Shown here piece after piece: positions 17,987 through 27,053 of a stretch of 64,000 nt of DNA (its first letter is position 1; every line of letters begins with the position of its first letter). The stretch lies in the NCBI RefSeq assembly GCF_016107705.1, contig NZ_JAEHGC010000001.1, forward strand, positions 1-64,000, given 5' to 3'. Below the pieces are notes generated by a model that had not been told where the DNA came from, searched no databases, and was given only the letters and a program-made list of their open reading frames with translations. The translations under genes and the position numbers were made by a program. Origin of the DNA: Neobacillus cucumis (GTDB taxonomy: Bacteria > Bacillota > Bacilli > Bacillales_B > DSM-18226).

Positions 17987-19147
17987 TTAATTTTGTGTGG
18001 CTACAAACTTCCCGTCTTTTACCTGTGTCGTAATATAGCTGATGCCTTTTCGATCCCCTTTTTGATCGAAATTTATGGTACCGGTTACCCCTTGAAAATT
18101 TTTTAAGCCGTGAATGGTATCAATTATTTTCTTTTTATCTTGGGAGTTTGCTTCCTTAATCGCTTCTGCAATTATGTTTACTCCATCGTACGTATAGGAA
18201 GAGAAAGGTCCTGCATCCTCGCTATAGGTATCTTTGTACTTTGTAACAAAGTCACCTGCACCTGCATTATCTAGGAATTCCGTAGTAGGTGCCGTACTGA
18301 CAATCACGCCTTCTGATGCTGGGCCGGCAATTTTCATGAGAGTGGTGTCATTGTTGCCATCTCCTGCCGCAAATAAAACGTTTAACCCAAGATCTTTCGC
18401 TTGTTTAATGAGCAGTCCGCCTTCTGCATAAAAGCCAGTCCAATAAATGGCATCAGGTTTTAACGGCTTTAGCTTACTAATAATCACAGAGAAATCTTTT
18501 TCTCCTGGTGTAACAGCTTCAAAGAATGCAACCTTTCCACCTAGTTTTTCTACACCGGCTTTTGCTTCTGTCGCTAATCCCTTTGTATAGGTAGTGTTAT
18601 CATGCAAGATGGCTATATTTTTCTTGTGCTGTACATTGACTAGATAATCTGCCATGAACTTGCCCTGTTGATCATCACGGCCAATCATTCTAAATACGTT
18701 GGTAAATCCTTGTTCGGTTAATTGGGGGTTACTTGAGGATGGTGTGATAAAAGGAATTCCATTTTCGTTGTAAACGGTTTCAGCCGGTAAAGCAGCACTA
18801 GAACAGTAATGTCCAACCACTGCATCAACGTTGGAAGTGACAAGTTTATTTGCCGCTTGGGTCGCAACCTGCGCATCACAGGCATCATCGATTGGTACAA
18901 TTTTAATTTTTTTACCGATCACTCCGCCTTTTTCATTGAGCTCGGAAGCTGCCAGCTTTGCGGCATTTACGATGTCGCTGCCCATCTTAGCACTTTGTCC
19001 TGACAATGGTGCCGGCACACCAATCTTAATCACCTTTGATTTTTCATTACTTCCTCCAGCTACTTCACTTGATTTTCCGCAGCCAACAAGTGATAATCCA
19101 AGAAGTAAGGTTCCAGCAGTGATCGCTATTTTTTTTGGAATTTTCAA
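17987..19147 (-). CDS. livK: Branched-chain-type amino acid ABC transporter binding lipoprotein LivK
   Basis: A 386-residue periplasmic-binding protein of the type 1 fold, lipid-anchored through the lipobox SLVGC (about residues 19-23). The domain begins KIGVPAPLSGQSAKMG and contains PFITPSSSNPQLTE and NTTYTKGLA, typical of LivK-like receptors. The start is TTG at 19147 with GGAGGGG five bases ahead. First gene of the operon. Upstream lie a cre-like site and the second copy of the 35-bp element shared with the Rieske gene. Ligand unknown; an organic or amino acid used with the neighbouring catabolic genes is likely. Confidence 0.92.
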   Translation of the reverse strand: MKIPKKIAITAGTLLLGLSLVGCGKSSEVAGGSNEKSKVIKIGVPAPLSGQSAKMGSDIVNAAKLAASELNEKGGVIGKKIKIVPIDDACDAQVATQAANKLVTSNVDAVVGHYCSSAALPAETVYNENGIPFITPSSSNPQLTEQGFTNVFRMIGRDDQQGKFMADYLVNVQHKKNIAILHDNTTYTKGLATEAKAGVEKLGGKVAFFEAVTPGEKDFSVIISKLKPLKPDAIYWTGFYAEGGLLIKQAKDLGLNVLFAAGDGNNDTTLMKIAGPASEGVIVSTAPTTEFLDNAGAGDFVTKYKDTYSEDAGPFSSYTYDGVNIIAEAIKEANSQDKKKIIDTIHGLKNFQGVTGTINFDQKGDRKGISYITTQVKDGKFVATQN

Positions 19148-19220
19148 TGTAACCCCTCCATTATTTACAAATCTTTTAGAATGCCTTTTTAAAAACTATT
19201 AAAAGAATTCATTTTGCATT

Positions 19221-19236
19221 AAGGAAGCGCTTACAG
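19221..19236 (-). promoter_or_regulatory. cre-like element upstream of livK
   Basis: On the minus strand CTGTAAGCGCTTCCTT, one mismatch to the CcpA consensus. The 18 bases ATTAAGGAAGCGCTTACA around it are identical to those before the amino acid permease at 3717-3734, so both operons probably share glucose repression. Confidence 0.7.
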
Positions 19237-19312
19237 ACCTTTTTACTCGCTCTCCCGACACACCTCTCTTTCTGATCCTCCTTTATTGATTATCTATTGT
19301 AAGATTAGGATT

Positions 19313-19347
19313 ATTGTAAATTAAAAATATTCTGAATCATATGTATA
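19313..19347 (-). promoter_or_regulatory. 35-bp conserved element, copy 2
   Basis: Identical over 35 bases to 4908-4942, same orientation relative to the downstream gene. It lies 166 bases before livK and is directly followed by ATTTTCACG, a motif repeated at 19407-19415 and 13149-13157. Apart from these sites and the cre box, the 354-base gap 19148-19501 holds only a terminator at 19441-19463. Confidence 0.55.
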
Positions 19348-19440
19348 ATTTTCACGAAAAATTGTTTAAATAAAAATTAAATTTTCGTCCTTTTTTACTA
19401 GAAGGAATTTTCACGTAAGAATAATACTGAAAAATAAAAA

Positions 19441-19463
19441 ATAGCCTGCTTAGCGCAGGCTAT
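19441..19463 (-). terminator. Terminator of dehydrogenase operon
   Basis: ATAGCCTGC / GCAGGCTAT (19441-19449 with 19455-19463). On the minus strand it is followed by TTTTTTATTTTT. It ends the long operon whose last stop codon is at 19502. Confidence 0.88.
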
Positions 19464-19501
19464 CCTGTTGGTTATTTTTACTATTTTATAATATAGAACG
19501 T

Positions 19502-20581
19502 TTACCCTAAACGTGCTCTCAGCTTTTTACAAATATAATCCCCTACCTGCTCCGTTGTCGCCTTACCGCCCATGTCCGGTGTCAGTACCTCTTTTTCTTG
19601 GAGAACATCTTCCATTGCTTCCATAATCGCGGCCGCTGCCTCTGGCTGCCCTAAATGATCTAGCATCATACTCGTGCACCAAATCGATGCCAGCGGATTG
19701 GCAATTCCTTTCCCGGCAATATCCGGTGCCGAGCCGTGAACAGGTTCAAACATCGAAGGATATTTCTTTTCCGGATTAATATTCGCCGACGGTGCAATTC
19801 CAAGGCCGCCGACAATCGCCGCCCCTAAATCCGTTAAAATATCGCCAAATAAATTGGACGCGACCACGACATCCATCGTCTCCGGTTTGCTGACAAAAAA
19901 GGCCGCAAGTGCATCAATATGGACTGTATTATGCGTTATATCAGGATATTCCTTCCCAATTTTCTCCACATACTCATCCCAAAAAGGCATGGTATGATTA
20001 ATCCCATTCGATTTCGTGGCAGCTGTTACATGCTTTCTCTTACCCTGTTTACGGGCCAGATCAAAGGCATACCGTAAAACCCGTTCCACCCCTTTGCGGG
20101 TAAAAACACTGTTTTGTATCGCCATATCCAAATCGGTGCCCTCATACATCCGGCCGCCCATATTGGAATATTCCCCTTCATTATTTTCCCGGACAACAAG
20201 GAAGTTCAGATCCTCTGCCGTTTTACCGGCGAGCGGGGATTGAATTCCTTTTAATAGTTTAACAGGACGGAGGTTGATGTATTGTTCAAACTGGCGTCTA
20301 ATTGGCAGAAGTAATCCCCAAAGAGAAACATGGTCCGGTACGCCCGGATAACCGACCGCCCCCAAGAAGATGGAATCAAAATCCTTCAAAATCTCTAAAC
20401 CGTTATCCGGCATCATTTTGCCATTTTTTGCATAGTACTCGCAGCTCCAGTCAAATTCAGTGAAGGATAATGACAACCCTCCGTGGAGCTTACACACCGT
20501 TTCTAATACCTTTCTTCCCTCGCGGACAACATCCACACCAATACCATCACCGGGAAGCAGGGCGATTGAATAATGATCCAT
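19502..20581 (-). CDS. Tartrate dehydrogenase/decarboxylase-type enzyme (isopropylmalate dehydrogenase family)
   Basis: A 359-residue NAD-dependent beta-decarboxylating dehydrogenase. It has the N-terminal LLPGDGIGVDVV, the substrate-binding RENNEGEYSNMGG in place of the LeuB serine loop, and ASNLFGDILTDLGAAIVGGLG. These fit the tartrate/D-malate dehydrogenase branch (B. subtilis YcsA type) better than leucine biosynthesis. AGGAG precedes the ATG. It lies 10 bases after a 2-hydroxyacid dehydrogenase and ends the operon. Substrate could be tartrate, D-malate or a substituted malate; sequence alone does not decide. Confidence 0.83.
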   Translation of the reverse strand: MDHYSIALLPGDGIGVDVVREGRKVLETVCKLHGGLSLSFTEFDWSCEYYAKNGKMMPDNGLEILKDFDSIFLGAVGYPGVPDHVSLWGLLLPIRRQFEQYINLRPVKLLKGIQSPLAGKTAEDLNFLVVRENNEGEYSNMGGRMYEGTDLDMAIQNSVFTRKGVERVLRYAFDLARKQGKRKHVTAATKSNGINHTMPFWDEYVEKIGKEYPDITHNTVHIDALAAFFVSKPETMDVVVASNLFGDILTDLGAAIVGGLGIAPSANINPEKKYPSMFEPVHGSAPDIAGKGIANPLASIWCTSMMLDHLGQPEAAAAIMEAMEDVLQEKEVLTPDMGGKATTEQVGDYICKKLRARLG

Positions 20582-20591
20582 ATTTTTTCTC

Positions 20592-21587
20592 CTATTCTCC
20601 TGTTTTTATCTGTAAAACTTCTGGATTGCCAATAAATCGAGGCTTTTTGCCATTTAAAATATTAATGACATTTTCCGCAACTGTAGTGGCCATCACATAA
20701 TTACATTCCACCGTCGTCCCGCCAACATGGGGAGTTAACACAACATTCGGTAAGGATAATAGCGGCAAATCCTTAGAAGGGGGCTCCGGATCAAAAACAT
20801 CAAGACCCGCTCCCGTGATTATGCCTTCATTTAACGCTCGATATAAATCATCTTGATTGACTACAGCCCCGCGTGAGGTATTCACCAAGAACGCTGATGG
20901 TTTCATTAATGAAAAATATTTTTGATCAATCGAATACCGTGTTTGCTCATTTAATGGAATATGTAGGGAAATAAAGTCCGAGTGACTAAATACCTCTTCC
21001 ATACTAGTGCTAATGTTTACCCCGATTTCATGTGCATATTTATGTTTTTCCGGAACAAACTCCCTCACCCAGGCCGTCACTTCCATTTCAAATCCAAGCT
21101 TCAACCGTTTGGCAACCTCTTGGGCGATGTTCCCGAATCCAATCAATCCTACTTTTTTTCCTTTTAACTCAAAGGATGGAATTGAATTTCGCGCATCATA
21201 GTTCCCTTTTTTCATATTTTCATGGAAGGGGACAACTGACTTTGCTAAGGCCATGATCAGCATAACAGCATGTTCTGCAGTTGATACTTTATTGACCGAG
21301 GGAGCATGAACAACAGGGATTCCCTTCTCCGTCGCATAGGAAACATCAATATTGTCTAGACCTACCCCAGCACCGGATATGACTTTCAGATGGGGATTGG
21401 CGTCGATCACTTCCCTTGTGATTTTAGCTGGTGCCCTTAGAACAATCGCCTCCACATCTTTCACAAGACTGCAGAGATGGGATATCTCATAGTCGTTTGT
21501 TTGGATGACTTCAGCGCCCTCAAGCAAAACCTTTTCTCCGTTTTGATGATACATGGGAAGGATTTGCAATACACGTGGCTTACTCAT
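20592..21587 (-). CDS. D-isomer-specific 2-hydroxyacid dehydrogenase
   Basis: A 331-residue NAD-dependent enzyme of the phosphoglycerate/hydroxypyruvate dehydrogenase family. The cofactor motif is GLIGFGNIAQEVAKRL, the catalytic Arg lies in VNTSRGAVV, the Glu in DVFDPEPP and the His in TPHVGGTT. It lacks the C-terminal ACT domain of SerA, so a catabolic role on a 2-hydroxy or 2-keto acid is more likely than serine synthesis. It lies 21 bases after the thiolase gene, co-directional. Confidence 0.85.
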   Translation of the reverse strand: MSKPRVLQILPMYHQNGEKVLLEGAEVIQTNDYEISHLCSLVKDVEAIVLRAPAKITREVIDANPHLKVISGAGVGLDNIDVSYATEKGIPVVHAPSVNKVSTAEHAVMLIMALAKSVVPFHENMKKGNYDARNSIPSFELKGKKVGLIGFGNIAQEVAKRLKLGFEMEVTAWVREFVPEKHKYAHEIGVNISTSMEEVFSHSDFISLHIPLNEQTRYSIDQKYFSLMKPSAFLVNTSRGAVVNQDDLYRALNEGIITGAGLDVFDPEPPSKDLPLLSLPNVVLTPHVGGTTVECNYVMATTVAENVINILNGKKPRFIGNPEVLQIKTGE

Positions 21588-21608
21588 ACATTTTCCCCTC
21601 CAAGTTGG

Positions 21609-22802
21609 TTATACTCGTAAATTCTCTACGATGGTCGCAATTCCCTGCCCGCCGCCGATACAAGCTGTAATTAATCCATATCGGCCGCCGCGGCGCTCTA
21701 ATTCATTCATGATTTTCACCGTAAGAATGGCACCAGTGCCGCCAATGGGATGTCCGAGGGCAATTGCTCCCCCGTTGACGTTTATTTTTTTCCGATCCAT
21801 GTTTAATTCTTTCACACAGGCAAGTGCCTGTGCAGCAAATGCTTCGTTTAATTCAATTAAATCTAGATCATCCAATGTCAAACCGGCAAGCTTTAAAGCC
21901 TTGAGGGTTGCAGGGACAGGACCAATTCCCATAATTTCAGGTGCTACCCCAACGGAAGCTTGTGAAATTACCCTTAGACGTGGAGAAAGTCCGCGCTCGG
22001 CTGCTTCCTCTTCAGACATCATCACAAGTGCTGCAGCCCCGTCATTTCTACCGCTTGAATTTCCTGCCGTTACGGTTCCGCCATCCTTAAAAACTGGCCT
22101 TAGGGATGCTAGCTTTTCAAGGCTTGTTAAGCGGGGATGTTCATCCACCTGAAAAAGGATACTCTCCTTTTTCACTTTTAGTTCATATGGAATAATTTCG
22201 TCTGTGAATTTCCCGCTTTGAATCGCATCTGCGGCTTTTTGCTGACTTTCGAATGCAAATTCGTCCTGCTCCCCGCGGCTAATTTGATATTTTTCCGCTA
22301 GATTTTCTGCGGTTAACCCCATTGTTAGATTACCATAAATTTCAATTGGCTGCGCTCTTGGCTGACTTTCGGTATTTGGATCAACAATCTCGGCATTGCC
22401 TGCCCCGTAACCATATCTTGCTTTTCTTAAGTAATAAGGCGCCGTACTCATACTTTCCGCGCCGCCCGCTAATACCACATCAGACAAACCGCACATAATT
22501 TGCTGGGCTGCGTTATTAATGGCCTGAAGCCCGGAACCGCATTGGCGATGTACCGTATATCCCGGCACCTCAATTGGCAGACCTGCTCGAAGGGCGGCAA
22601 GTCTGGCAAGATTCGGTACATCCGAGCTTTGCTTGGCATGCCCCCAAACTACTTCATTTACATCTTCACCATTGATCCCGCTTCTTGTTAATGCTTCTCG
22701 CATTACTTTTTCGGATAAAAAGTCGGCTTCAACATCCTTCAGTGTTCCGCCCATTCTCCCAATCGCGGTTCGAACACCATCAACAATCACTACATTCCTC
22801 AT
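21609..22802 (-). CDS. Acetyl-CoA C-acyltransferase (thiolase)
   Basis: A 397-residue thiolase that cleaves a 3-ketoacyl-CoA to acetyl-CoA and a shortened acyl-CoA. The nucleophile is Cys88 in QCGSGLQAINN. NEAFAAQAL, the His in GHPIGGTGA and the second Cys in CIGGGQG complete the active site. Length is normal. In this operon it would perform the last step after dehydrogenation, hydration and oxidation. Confidence 0.92.
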   Translation of the reverse strand: MRNVVIVDGVRTAIGRMGGTLKDVEADFLSEKVMREALTRSGINGEDVNEVVWGHAKQSSDVPNLARLAALRAGLPIEVPGYTVHRQCGSGLQAINNAAQQIMCGLSDVVLAGGAESMSTAPYYLRKARYGYGAGNAEIVDPNTESQPRAQPIEIYGNLTMGLTAENLAEKYQISRGEQDEFAFESQQKAADAIQSGKFTDEIIPYELKVKKESILFQVDEHPRLTSLEKLASLRPVFKDGGTVTAGNSSGRNDGAAALVMMSEEEAAERGLSPRLRVISQASVGVAPEIMGIGPVPATLKALKLAGLTLDDLDLIELNEAFAAQALACVKELNMDRKKINVNGGAIALGHPIGGTGAILTVKIMNELERRGGRYGLITACIGGGQGIATIVENLRV

Positions 22803-22819
22803 TTTCTCACCCCCAACGA

Positions 22820-23968
22820 TTATCTAAACTCCCGTTTTAATTCAGCCGCAATAATGTTTTTCTGGATTTGACTTGTTCCTTCATATATTTTCGTAATCCG
22901 GGCATCCCGGTAGAATCGTTCAATTGGATAATCTCTCATATAACCGATACCGCCATGGATTTGAACAGCCAGGTCAGCAACGCGGTTATAGGCTTCAGAG
23001 CCATAAAGCTTGGCCATTGCCGCTTCTTTTACTACCCTCATCCCTTTATCCGCCATCCATGCAACACGGTAGGTAATGGAGCGAAGAAGTTCAATTTCCA
23101 TCGCCATGTCTGCTAGCATATGCTGTACAGCCTGTTGTTCAAAAATTGTCTTTTCAAATTGTACCCGCTGCATCGCATAGTCGGTACTTAATTCCAATAA
23201 TTTTTCACAAGAACCAAGGTTTCTCGCAGCCAAACCGGCACGGCCGTTGGCAAGGATTTTCAGAGCGTTTACATATCCTTTTCCTTCTTCGCCAAGCACG
23301 TTCTCAGCCGGTACTTCAAGATCTTCGAAGAAAAGCTCAGCAGAATGGGATCCGCGTAGACCCATCTTTTTCTCTACCGAACCGAGAATAAATCCTGGAA
23401 AATCCTTTTCAACGATAAAAGAGGTAATGCCTTTCGCTCCCTTATCCGGATCCGTAACTGCCATTACTGTAAATACATTCCCGCAAACCGCATTCGTAAT
23501 ATAGTGCTTGGAGCCGTTTAAAATATATTTATCTCCCTTTTTTACTGCCCTTGTTTTCAAATTAGCTGCATTCGAACCGGCACTTGGCTCTGTTAAGGCG
23601 AATGCGCCAATCCACTCACCGCTCGCCATTTTTGGCAAATATTTTTTCTTTTGCTCCTCCGTTCCAAGCTCGACAATTCCGACTGAGCCAATCCCAGTAT
23701 GTGCTCCAATCAAGGTTGTGTACCCGTTATGAGTTTTACCAAGTTCCTCATAAATCGCACATTTCCCTACCGAATCAAGGCCAAGGCCGCCGTATTCTTC
23801 TGGAATACTTAACCCGAATAGGCCCATTTCCTTTGAAGCCTCCACGATATGACTTGGGATTTCATCATTCTCTTCAATTTCCATTGCAACGGCTTCTACT
23901 TCTTCTTGAACAAAATCGTGTACGGCCCTTTTTAATAACTGAATATCTTCAGATAATTGGAAATCCAT
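22820..23968 (-). CDS. Acyl-CoA dehydrogenase
   Basis: A 382-residue FAD enzyme introducing a 2,3 double bond into an acyl-CoA. Family features seen are [12 protein letters not shown], the FAD-binding YITNA stretch and the catalytic Glu in IYEGTSQIQ near residue 364, the position used by short- and medium-chain enzymes. The residues expected for a glutaryl-CoA decarboxylating enzyme are not clearly present, so a plain short-chain substrate is favoured. It lies 15 bases after the enoyl-CoA hydratase gene. Confidence 0.9.
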   Translation of the reverse strand: MDFQLSEDIQLLKRAVHDFVQEEVEAVAMEIEENDEIPSHIVEASKEMGLFGLSIPEEYGGLGLDSVGKCAIYEELGKTHNGYTTLIGAHTGIGSVGIVELGTEEQKKKYLPKMASGEWIGAFALTEPSAGSNAANLKTRAVKKGDKYILNGSKHYITNAVCGNVFTVMAVTDPDKGAKGITSFIVEKDFPGFILGSVEKKMGLRGSHSAELFFEDLEVPAENVLGEEGKGYVNALKILANGRAGLAARNLGSCEKLLELSTDYAMQRVQFEKTIFEQQAVQHMLADMAMEIELLRSITYRVAWMADKGMRVVKEAAMAKLYGSEAYNRVADLAVQIHGGIGYMRDYPIERFYRDARITKIYEGTSQIQKNIIAAELKREFR

Positions 23969-23983
23969 TTTCTTATCCCCCTA

Positions 23984-24760
23984 CTATTTTCCTTGAAATT
24001 GTGGTTGTCTTTTATCAAGAAAGGCTTGTGTTCCTTCCCGTTTATCCTCTGAACCCATCAAAACGGTTTGAGCAAGTTTTTCTAAATAAAGAGCGGTTTC
24101 CATCTCTACATCCGCACCGCGGTTAACAACTGCTTTTGCCAGCCTTAACGCTAACGGACCTTTTTGACTTATTTTCCGTGCATATTCCCTTACTCTGTCC
24201 ATTAGGTCCTCTGCTGGAACGGCCTTGCTGACAATTCCCAACCTTTCTGCCTCATCGGCAGTAATGATGTCTCCTGTTAAGACAAGGTCCATCGTCTTCC
24301 CTTTTCCTATTAATCTTGTAAGTCTTTGCGTCCCGCCTGCACCCGGGATAATCCCTAAGCCTACTTCCGGCAGACCGACCTTAGCATTATAGGAGGCAAT
24401 CCGAATATCACAGGCAAGGGCCAGCTCTAACCCGCCGCCTAAAGCAAAACCATTGATGGCCGCTATTGTCGGCTTTTCATAGTCTTCGATTTTGCGATAG
24501 GTCGAGGTCATATTGGGCTGGAGCGCCTCTAGCATTGTCCTTTTATTTAACTGGCTGATATCTGCCCCGGCAGCAAACGATTTTTCACCGGCACCGGTAA
24601 AAATCACAACCCGAATTTCTTCGTTGCTCCTTAATTCATCAAGTGCCTTTTCAATTTCCTGTAAGGTTTCTACATTTAATGCATTTCTTTGTTCTGGACG
24701 ATTGATGATAATAAACCCGATATTCTGATCTTCTTTTACTAAAATATTGGCGTAGTCCAT
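23984..24760 (-). CDS. Enoyl-CoA hydratase/isomerase (crotonase family)
   Basis: A 258-residue crotonase. The oxyanion-hole sequences AAGADISQL and ALGGGLELALACD are present, as are both catalytic glutamates (LPEVGLGIIPGAGGTQRL). This matches true enoyl-CoA hydratases rather than non-catalytic relatives. It lies 24 bases after the CoA-transferase B subunit. Confidence 0.9.
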   Translation of the reverse strand: MDYANILVKEDQNIGFIIINRPEQRNALNVETLQEIEKALDELRSNEEIRVVIFTGAGEKSFAAGADISQLNKRTMLEALQPNMTSTYRKIEDYEKPTIAAINGFALGGGLELALACDIRIASYNAKVGLPEVGLGIIPGAGGTQRLTRLIGKGKTMDLVLTGDIITADEAERLGIVSKAVPAEDLMDRVREYARKISQKGPLALRLAKAVVNRGADVEMETALYLEKLAQTVLMGSEDKREGTQAFLDKRQPQFQGK

Positions 24761-24784
24761 TTTCGTTTAACACCTCTCATTCAA

Positions 24785-25465
24785 TTAAAATGGCATTGTT
24801 TTAAGATTTTCAGATACGGTAAACTCAGCATCTGTTAATCCCTTTATTTCTTCTACTGAAGAGCCCTCTGCCACTTCGACTAATCGTAATCGGCCGTTGT
24901 CGATTCGAAATACTGCTTTTTCCGTCACAATCATTTCAGCTTGCCGAATGCCGCTAGAAGGATAGCTGAGCTGTTTTACAATTTTCGGTTTATTGTCTTT
25001 TGTCACTTGAGTGATCGCGATAATAATTTTATTGGCACTTGCCACTAAGTCCATTGCCCCGCCAACCCCAAGAATATCCTGACCAGGAACCGCCCAATTG
25101 GCAATTTCCCCGGTTTCACTGACCTGAAGGGCACCCATCACAGCTACATCGACATGGCCACCGCGAATCATCACAAAAGAATCGGCGCTGGAAAAAATCG
25201 AGGAGCCCACTCCGGTTGTAATTGGATGTTTACTAGCGCTAATCAAATCCATATCGATTTCCTCTTTAGGCGGGGTTGGTCCCATCCCTAACAGCCCGTT
25301 TTCTGACTGAAGATAGACGCGGGCATCCGGCTTTAAATAGTTTTGAATTAACGTAGGAATTCCCACACCAAGGTTCACAACTGTACCGTCTTCAAGCTCG
25401 GAAGCAATTCGTTTCGCAATTCGAATCCGGTCGGTATCCTGTTTTTTATCCGTGACTTTCAACAT
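24785..25465 (-). CDS. 3-oxoacid CoA-transferase family, subunit B
   Basis: A 226-residue beta subunit of a type I CoA-transferase. The catalytic glutamate is in SENGLLGMGP; GGAMDLVASA and GGHVDVAVMGALQV are family motifs. The start at 25465 follows GGAGG by five bases and overlaps subunit A by 20 bases, so the subunits are translationally coupled. It moves CoA between acyl groups, either activating an acid formed by the aldehyde dehydrogenase or releasing acetoacetate. Confidence 0.9.
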   Translation of the reverse strand: MLKVTDKKQDTDRIRIAKRIASELEDGTVVNLGVGIPTLIQNYLKPDARVYLQSENGLLGMGPTPPKEEIDMDLISASKHPITTGVGSSIFSSADSFVMIRGGHVDVAVMGALQVSETGEIANWAVPGQDILGVGGAMDLVASANKIIIAITQVTKDNKPKIVKQLSYPSSGIRQAEMIVTEKAVFRIDNGRLRLVEVAEGSSVEEIKGLTDAEFTVSENLKTMPF

Positions 25466-26159
25466 ATTCACCTCCGATTTTTTCATAGCGGTCATTTAAG
25501 ACAAGGATGTCTACATAGGAATGCGGGGTCACGATTTGTTCCGGCTCGAGTGTGCCTGCCTCGACAATTTCATCCACTTCCGCAATCACCAGTTTTGCCG
25601 CCGTTGCCATCATCGGGTTGAAATTTCGGGCAGTTTTCGAATAAACGAGATTGCCCATGGTGTCAGCCTTTGCCGCTTTTATTAGAGCCACGTCTGCTTT
25701 TATTCCTCTGATAAAAAGATAGCGCTCACCATCAAATTCTCTTTCTTCTTTTCCTTCGGCTAGCTTTGTCCCGACAGCTGTTTTCGTATAGAATCCAGCA
25801 ATGCCGGCACCGCCAGCCCGGATCGCCTCGGCTAATGTACCCTGTGGAATTAATTCAATTTCCAGCTCGCCGCTTTTCCAGGCTTTAACCGCATCACGAT
25901 TGGAAGTAAAATACGATCCTACTGCTTTTTTAATATGTTTCGAGATGAGCAGTTTTCCAAGCCCTTTGCCAGCTTCTCCTAAGTTATTACTAATAATCGT
26001 CAATTCCCTGGCATGGTCCGATTCTGCAATCGTATCGATTAAGGTAAACGGAGTGCCGCAAAGTCCGAAACCACCAACTAATAGTTCATCTCCATATTCA
26101 ATCCATTTGATTGCATCAGCAGCTGATCTTAATTTTTCACAGCTTATCGTTCTTTTCAT
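25446..26159 (-). CDS. 3-oxoacid CoA-transferase family, subunit A
   Basis: A 237-residue alpha subunit partner of the adjacent subunit B. It has the LLVGGFGLCGTPFTLID and GAGIAGFYTKTAVGT segments of the family. The start at 26159 (MKRT) is preceded by GGGGG; a TTG seven codons earlier is less likely. It overlaps subunit B. Confidence 0.9.
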   Translation of the reverse strand: MKRTISCEKLRSAADAIKWIEYGDELLVGGFGLCGTPFTLIDTIAESDHARELTIISNNLGEAGKGLGKLLISKHIKKAVGSYFTSNRDAVKAWKSGELEIELIPQGTLAEAIRAGGAGIAGFYTKTAVGTKLAEGKEEREFDGERYLFIRGIKADVALIKAAKADTMGNLVYSKTARNFNPMMATAAKLVIAEVDEIVEAGTLEPEQIVTPHSYVDILVLNDRYEKIGGEYVESHG

Positions 26160-26176
26160 TTTATAGAACCCCCAAG

Positions 26177-27025
26177 TCAACTTTCATAGGTGTAAAATCC
26201 CTGGCCGGATTTGCGTCCTAAACGGCCTGCTTTTACATACTTTATTAAGAGCGGACACGGCCGGTATTTTTCACCTAGTGTTTTATATAGATATTCCATA
26301 TTTCGTAATCTAGTATCTAAACCTACTAAATCTGCAAGAGCTAACGGCCCCATTGGATGGTTTAAGCCCAGCTTCATCGCCTTATCAATGTCCTCTGCGG
26401 AAGCAACACCTTCCATTAAAAGATTCATGGCTTCATTGCCAATTAGACAATTCATACGGCTTGTCACAAAACCGGGGAATTCATTGACTTCAACCGTTTC
26501 TTTTCCTAGTTTCTTACCAATTTCTTTTGCTTTGGCCATCGTCTCATCTGAGGTTTCGAGCCCGCGGACGATTTCAATTAGTTTCATTTTGTGGACAGGA
26601 TTAAAGAAGTGCATCGCGATACATTTTTCCGGTCTTGAGGTCTGGGCAGCTATCTCGGTAGGGCTCATTGTTGAAGTATTCGTGGCGAGGATCGTATGCT
26701 CCGGACAAATTTTGTCTAACTTTTTGAAAATATCCACTTTCAGTTCCATTAATTCAAATACAGCTTCAATAACAACATCTGTGTCACCGGCAGCCTCTTC
26801 TAAACTAGTTGTATATTCCATTCGTTGTAAGGCTTTGGAGGCCTGTTCTCTTGTTAAAAATCCTTTATCCGCACTTTTGGTCATTTCGGTTTCTAAATAA
26901 AGTTTTGCTTTATCTAGATTTTCTTTGCTTACGTCGTTTAGAGTTACTTGAAAGCCGCCGAGAGCCGCAACATAAGCGATGCCCCTGCCCATGATCCCCG
27001 AACCAACAACCGTTAATTTTTCCAT
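26177..27025 (-). CDS. 3-hydroxyacyl-CoA (3-hydroxybutyryl-CoA) dehydrogenase
   Basis: A 282-residue NAD(P)-dependent enzyme. The Rossmann motif is VVGSGIMGRGIAY, the catalytic His is in AMHFFNPVHKMKLIEIV and the C-terminal helical domain is complete (GLNHPMGPLALADLVGLD). The length is that of stand-alone short-chain dehydrogenases such as Hbd/PaaH. The start at 27025 is placed eight bases after AGGAG; a GTG three codons upstream overlaps that site. A hairpin separates it from the upstream aldehyde dehydrogenase. Confidence 0.9.
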   Translation of the reverse strand: MEKLTVVGSGIMGRGIAYVAALGGFQVTLNDVSKENLDKAKLYLETEMTKSADKGFLTREQASKALQRMEYTTSLEEAAGDTDVVIEAVFELMELKVDIFKKLDKICPEHTILATNTSTMSPTEIAAQTSRPEKCIAMHFFNPVHKMKLIEIVRGLETSDETMAKAKEIGKKLGKETVEVNEFPGFVTSRMNCLIGNEAMNLLMEGVASAEDIDKAMKLGLNHPMGPLALADLVGLDTRLRNMEYLYKTLGEKYRPCPLLIKYVKAGRLGRKSGQGFYTYES

Positions 27026-27053
27026 CCTGTACACTCCTATCCTTAATGAAAAA

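Noticed and set aside
21553..22152. 199-residue plus-strand frame opposite the thiolase
   Set aside because: The thiolase on the other strand has complete catalytic motifs; the antisense frame has no start signal or recognisable family.
26211..26900. 229-residue plus-strand frame opposite the 3-hydroxyacyl-CoA dehydrogenase
   Set aside because: Shadow of a confident gene.
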